DNA from: Cohnella sp. SGD-V74
Lineage (GTDB): Bacteria > Bacillota > Bacilli > Paenibacillales > Paenibacillaceae
Length of the DNA: 64,000 nt
Direction: 5' to 3'
NCBI RefSeq assembly: GCF_003001675.1
Contig: NZ_PVYW01000024.1
Location: forward strand, 82,771 to 146,770
The notes under the pieces were generated by a model. That model did no database searches and was not told where the DNA came from. It worked only from the letters and a program-made list of their open reading frames with translations. A program made the translations under genes and the position numbers. Positions 60,512 to 64,000 of the stretch are shown piece by piece. How positions within the stretch are numbered: position 1 is the first letter of the stretch; each line of letters opens with the position of its first letter.

Positions 60512-63500
60512 CTAAACGACTACCTCAATGAAACGCTTCAGAATTGTCGCTACCTCGGCTCTTGTCGCCGTTCCCTCAGGGACGAAGCTGTCTTGGTCGC
60601 GCCCGGTGATGATGCCGGTTTCCTGGAAGTACAGGGAGGCTTCCCTTGCCCACGGAGCGATGTCGTCGGCATCGGAGTAGTTCAGCTTGGCTCCGGCGCC
60701 GATCTCCGTTGAGAGCTTCATGAACTTGGCAAACCGATACAGCATTGCCGCCATCTCCTGCCGTGTAACCTGACGATTCGGTTCAAACTTGCCGCCCCCT
60801 ACGCCCAGAATGATGCCCTTTTCCGAGGACCAGTCTATATAAGAGCAATACCAGTTGTTATCACTGCAATCGGTAAAGGTATGCGTTGCTGCGGTTTGAA
60901 GCGGGCCGTAGCTTCTCTCGTAAAGGCGGCCGATTACAGTAGCCAGCATCGCGCGCGTCATTCCCGTGTCCGGGGAGAACACGCTGTCGGATGTGCCTAC
61001 GAATATTTCGCGCTCCGTAACGAAGTCGATGTAGGATTTCCCCCAGTGATTCGCAATGTCGGTGAAAGATTTGGGATTTTCCTGGAACAACACCGTTTCC
61101 CCAGGAGGCGCAATATACTTCATCGTTCCCGAACGATCGGAAGCGAAGCCGATGAACACCTTCTTGCCGCTGTCGTTGTAGTAATACGGCAAGCCTTTAT
61201 CCGCCTTATCCGCTTTCTTGAACACCACCGAGATCGTATGCGGCCCGGTGATATTAGAGAGCGTATAGCTGCCGACCGCTCCTACGCTCTTGCCGTCCAC
61301 GATGACGTCCGCGATCACATAACCTTCATCCGGCGTGATCGTAAAGGTTTTGCTGGATCCGTAGGCTGCGCTGATGCTGCCGCTCGGACTGATGCTTCCG
61401 CCCTTGCTTTCATTCACCGTAATCGTATAGCTGGAGCTTCCAGAGCCACCGGATGAACCGGATGAGCTGCTGACCGGAGTGTACGCAATCGCATACGTAG
61501 AGAAATTTTGCGCCCAGACGATGATCCGGTTCCCGGACGTATCCAGCATATAGCCTTCACTTGCAGGCGCTGTTTCCGAATAGGCCAGCTTAGTCATCGT
61601 CTCGGCAGTGCCCGCGTGATAGCGGTAAACGGCAACATTGGCTTTGCCCGACAAGTCGTAAGGCACAATGATTTTGAGCAGACTGCCTACGGTAGTAAGC
61701 TGCGTCGGAGCATCGTTGTTCCGCCTCTTGCTCAACGTCATATCGAGGAACATCGCAATCGTCTGCCCCGCTGCCAGCGTCCGAAGCTCCGGAGCGCCGT
61801 CCGCCGTATTCTCGTCCAGCTTTTCTACCTCCAGATTGATGACTACCGTCCCGCCGTTAGCTACAAGATCGCGATCGTCGTTCGTGTAGCTGTTCGGATC
61901 ATTAAACAGTTCATTAAGCCCATCCACTACGACGCTCGGAGTATCTGCGCCTTTCACTTGCAACTGACTGTTTTTATTGCCGACAGGCAGTACAATCCAC
62001 TCGTCCGCAAAATCATAATTGCCGTTGTTCACTCTAACGTAGAGGGTGACCGAACGGTCATCCTTCGTAACGACAAGATTATAAATGCCGTTGGGAACAC
62101 CCGTCACCGTAAAGTTTCCGTTTGCATCCGTCGTCGCAGTCGTTCCGAACTGCACATTTCCTTGTATCATCTTTACGGTTGCGCCGGCCACATTGTTAGG
62201 CGTCGGAGCCGTGTCATCCACCACTTTGCCGGTGACGGAGTAGGCCGCTGCCGACCATCTGGCATACAGCGTCACATCGCCCGTCAAGGTGTCTTGGATT
62301 CTCCATGGATTCGTGCCAGCCGCATCCTTATACCAACCGACGAATGAATAGCCTTCCCGCACAGGGGCATTCGGGAATGCCGGAACTGCGCCGTGCAGGG
62401 CGTCCGGCTGTGTGATATAGTCTCCCGCTCCGCTGTAGTTATAGCTATACGTTACCGTATTCGTCCATTTGGCATAGAAGCTCTTCGGGCCTGTCGCGGA
62501 AGCCGCAATCTGTGTGACCGGATCGCCGCTAAAATCTTCGCTCTCATACCAGCCTGCAAAGGTAGCATTGGCTCTCGTGACATCTGTAGGAAGCGCCACC
62601 GGCGCGCCATAGTCGTAAGAGGTAATATGACCGCTGTTGATCGTACCGCCGTTCGTATTGAGGGCTACAGCGTATGAATTCGAACCGGCAACCGTGCCGA
62701 GCGCGTTGATCTTGCCGGTCAAGGTCACAGACAGCGTATCGGTCGTCTGCCCGTTTGTCCCGTCGCCCGACCACAGATACGTGTACGAATTGGCTCCCGC
62801 TCCTGCCGCCGTAATCACGATCGGTTTGCCGGCAAGCACGACTGCGCCGCTGGCGATGGATACTCCGCCTGCTGTTGCAGATACGGTAGAGCCCGTTGCC
62901 AGTCCGCTGTCCTGAACGGCATAGCTGACGGTATAGTAGTTGACGGCATCCGCTGAAGTCGCCGCCCCGTCAACGGTAACCTCAACGCCGATGTCTTCTC
63001 CGTTCACATACACCTCGTAAGTCCCGTTCGACAAAGACGATGCGTATACGCCCGTTGCGGAGCTGTCGGCAGTCGCTTTGGTTACTTCGCCCTGCTTAAA
63101 CGTCACCGCTCCCGGCGCTGCAGCAGGCACACCGTCAATAAAGATGTTTACCGTCACCGGATACACGACATGCAATGTCGCCTCATCCGATATCGTGGAT
63201 TCATGGGATTCGCCGACGGTATGGGTAACCACGCACCGATATTTGGCGCCGTCGTTGGCTGCCGTCACGCTTTCGATGGAAAGGGTGGCGGATGTCTCGT
63301 CCGCAATATTTATCCATTCGTCGTCCACTTTGGTCTGCCACTGGTAGCTGATCCCGCTTTGGGGAGCGGAGACTGCCACGGAAAATTCGGCGTTCTCGCC
63401 AATCGTAACCGTCTCGTCGACAGGCTGTGTGGCGATAATGGGGGCAACCGCATTAGGGTCGGGCAATGCGGCATCGCTGACAGCCGATTCATTGCCAGCC

Positions 63501-63916
63501 TTATCCACTGCCACAATATGCACGTAATAATTCGTTCCCGGAGTCAGGCCGCTGATGTCGAACGAAGGAGTCGTCGATACCGTGCCGCCGGCTTTGACCG
63601 CACTGGCAGAGGCGGTTTCGTTCTCGTCAATCAAAACGATATAGCGGTCTACGCCGGTCGTTACCGTGGCGCCGGCTTCATCCGATTCCACGACAACGCT
63701 GCCATCGGCGGAAATCTCTTTCAGTTTGTAACGGTACGAGCTTCCGTTATCTGCGGGAGCCGTCCAGCTTATCGCAGTGCCGTCGGAGCTAAGCGTATCG
63801 GCGCTTACTGCGTCGGGAGCCGCCAAATCCTGCGACATGCGGTCAGCCGATGCATTCGCTGTTGTAATCTGCGCCAGATAATACAGCGTATTGGTCAGAA
63901 TCTTCGTAAGCGTCAA
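60512..63916 (-). CDS. SLH-domain surface protein, 5'-truncated
   Basis: About 1134 codons remain open from a TTG at 63914-63916, but there is no ribosome site, no signal peptide, and the first residues look like the end of an FN3 domain (TNTLYYLAQITTANAS). Parts: FN3 (about 30-150), Ig-like (about 155-245), further beta domains, two InlB B-type repeats (ANATFAGWYESEDFSGDP, REGYSFVGWYKDAAGTNP), a carboxypeptidase-regulatory/CnaB-like domain (NVAGATVKMIQGNVQFGTTA), a Ser/Gly linker, another beta domain, and three SLH domains (about 950-1134). It would bind the cell wall and act as an adhesin or scaffold; in the present form it is probably not exported. An insertion-element end appears to be the cause. 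Confidence 0.8.
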   Translation of the reverse strand: MTLTKILTNTLYYLAQITTANASADRMSQDLAAPDAVSADTLSSDGTAISWTAPADNGSSYRYKLKEISADGSVVVESDEAGATVTTGVDRYIVLIDENETASASAVKAGGTVSTTPSFDISGLTPGTNYYVHIVAVDKAGNESAVSDAALPDPNAVAPIIATQPVDETVTIGENAEFSVAVSAPQSGISYQWQTKVDDEWINIADETSATLSIESVTAANDGAKYRCVVTHTVGESHESTISDEATLHVVYPVTVNIFIDGVPAAAPGAVTFKQGEVTKATADSSATGVYASSLSNGTYEVYVNGEDIGVEVTVDGAATSADAVNYYTVSYAVQDSGLATGSTVSATAGGVSIASGAVVLAGKPIVITAAGAGANSYTYLWSGDGTNGQTTDTLSVTLTGKINALGTVAGSNSYAVALNTNGGTINSGHITSYDYGAPVALPTDVTRANATFAGWYESEDFSGDPVTQIAASATGPKSFYAKWTNTVTYSYNYSGAGDYITQPDALHGAVPAFPNAPVREGYSFVGWYKDAAGTNPWRIQDTLTGDVTLYARWSAAAYSVTGKVVDDTAPTPNNVAGATVKMIQGNVQFGTTATTDANGNFTVTGVPNGIYNLVVTKDDRSVTLYVRVNNGNYDFADEWIVLPVGNKNSQLQVKGADTPSVVVDGLNELFNDPNSYTNDDRDLVANGGTVVINLEVEKLDENTADGAPELRTLAAGQTIAMFLDMTLSKRRNNDAPTQLTTVGSLLKIIVPYDLSGKANVAVYRYHAGTAETMTKLAYSETAPASEGYMLDTSGNRIIVWAQNFSTYAIAYTPVSSSSGSSGGSGSSSYTITVNESKGGSISPSGSISAAYGSSKTFTITPDEGYVIADVIVDGKSVGAVGSYTLSNITGPHTISVVFKKADKADKGLPYYYNDSGKKVFIGFASDRSGTMKYIAPPGETVLFQENPKSFTDIANHWGKSYIDFVTEREIFVGTSDSVFSPDTGMTRAMLATVIGRLYERSYGPLQTAATHTFTDCSDNNWYCSYIDWSSEKGIILGVGGGKFEPNRQVTRQEMAAMLYRFAKFMKLSTEIGAGAKLNYSDADDIAPWAREASLYFQETGIITGRDQDSFVPEGTATRAEVATILKRFIEVVV

Positions 63917-63919
63917 ATA

Positions 63920-63947
63920 GCCCCCACCTTGAGATCAGTGGGAGCTG
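63920..63947 (-). mobile_element. Putative IS200/IS605-type transposon end
   Basis: AGCCCCCAC and GTGGGAGCT form a hairpin with a loop of about 10 nt, directly next to the point where the SLH gene is cut. Subterminal hairpins of this kind mark ends of IS200/IS605-family elements. A transposase or TnpB gene would have to lie to the right of the window, so the call is tentative. Confidence 0.35.
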
Positions 63948-64000
63948 GCGTAGGCTAAGTATTAAGACTGATGCATTCGGCACGTGTTCGGCAACGATTG

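Overview
The window looks like chromosomal DNA of a spore-former of the Paenibacillaceae (Paenibacillus or Cohnella type). The pointers are a moderately GC-rich Gram-positive coding style with strong AGGAGG ribosome sites, three surface proteins ending in triple SLH (S-layer homology) domains, repeated two-component pairs of the YesM/YesN type, and several sugar ABC importers of the LplB/YtcP type. None of the importers has its own ATPase gene here. Species is not determined.

Layout, left to right. (1) 1-5890: a minus-strand operon (cyclase-family hydrolase, D-2-hydroxyacid dehydrogenase, zinc alcohol dehydrogenase, SDR oxidoreductase, then a solute-binding lipoprotein cut by the window edge), divergent from a GntR/LacI-type hybrid repressor; the 350-bp gap carries two promoters, a perfect palindrome and a cre-like site. 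(2) 5989-8920: a 7TM-type histidine kinase and a response regulator with a BTAD-like output region. (3) 9098-12706: an AAA+ ATPase resembling those of extracellular contractile injection systems, with an unrecognised acidic/glycine-zipper protein and no other injection-system genes. (4) 12939-15473: an AraC regulator divergent from a GH31 glycosidase. (5) 15578-28608: importer, binding protein, a giant SLH-anchored GH10 xylanase and a YesMN pair, a probable xylan locus. (6) 28609-30513: repeats, glutathione peroxidase, and a Phd antitoxin-Uma2 nuclease fusion. (7) 30770-49256: YesNM pair, importer, GH172, two GH38 mannosidase-like enzymes and a GxGYxYP-type SLH protein, a probable glycan locus. 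(8) 49376-51777: a broken EamA transporter and an ECF sigma/DUF4179 anti-sigma pair. (9) 51852-60240: a six-gene operon of importer, FAD oxidoreductase and YesNM pair. (10) 60512-64000: a large SLH protein whose 5' end is cut off next to what looks like an IS200/IS605-type transposon end.

The most notable non-coding signals are: a shared promoter layout (two half-sites 21 bp apart, the proximal one exactly 28 bp upstream of the -10 box) in front of three carbohydrate operons; a 50-bp tandem hairpin array with covarying stems; two members of a palindromic MITE-like family; and two members of a second 91-nt structured repeat. The likely biology is nutrient scavenging from plant or microbial glycans: secreted, wall-anchored enzymes release oligosaccharides, lipoproteins and permeases import them, cytoplasmic glycosidases and dehydrogenases degrade them, and local two-component systems sense them.
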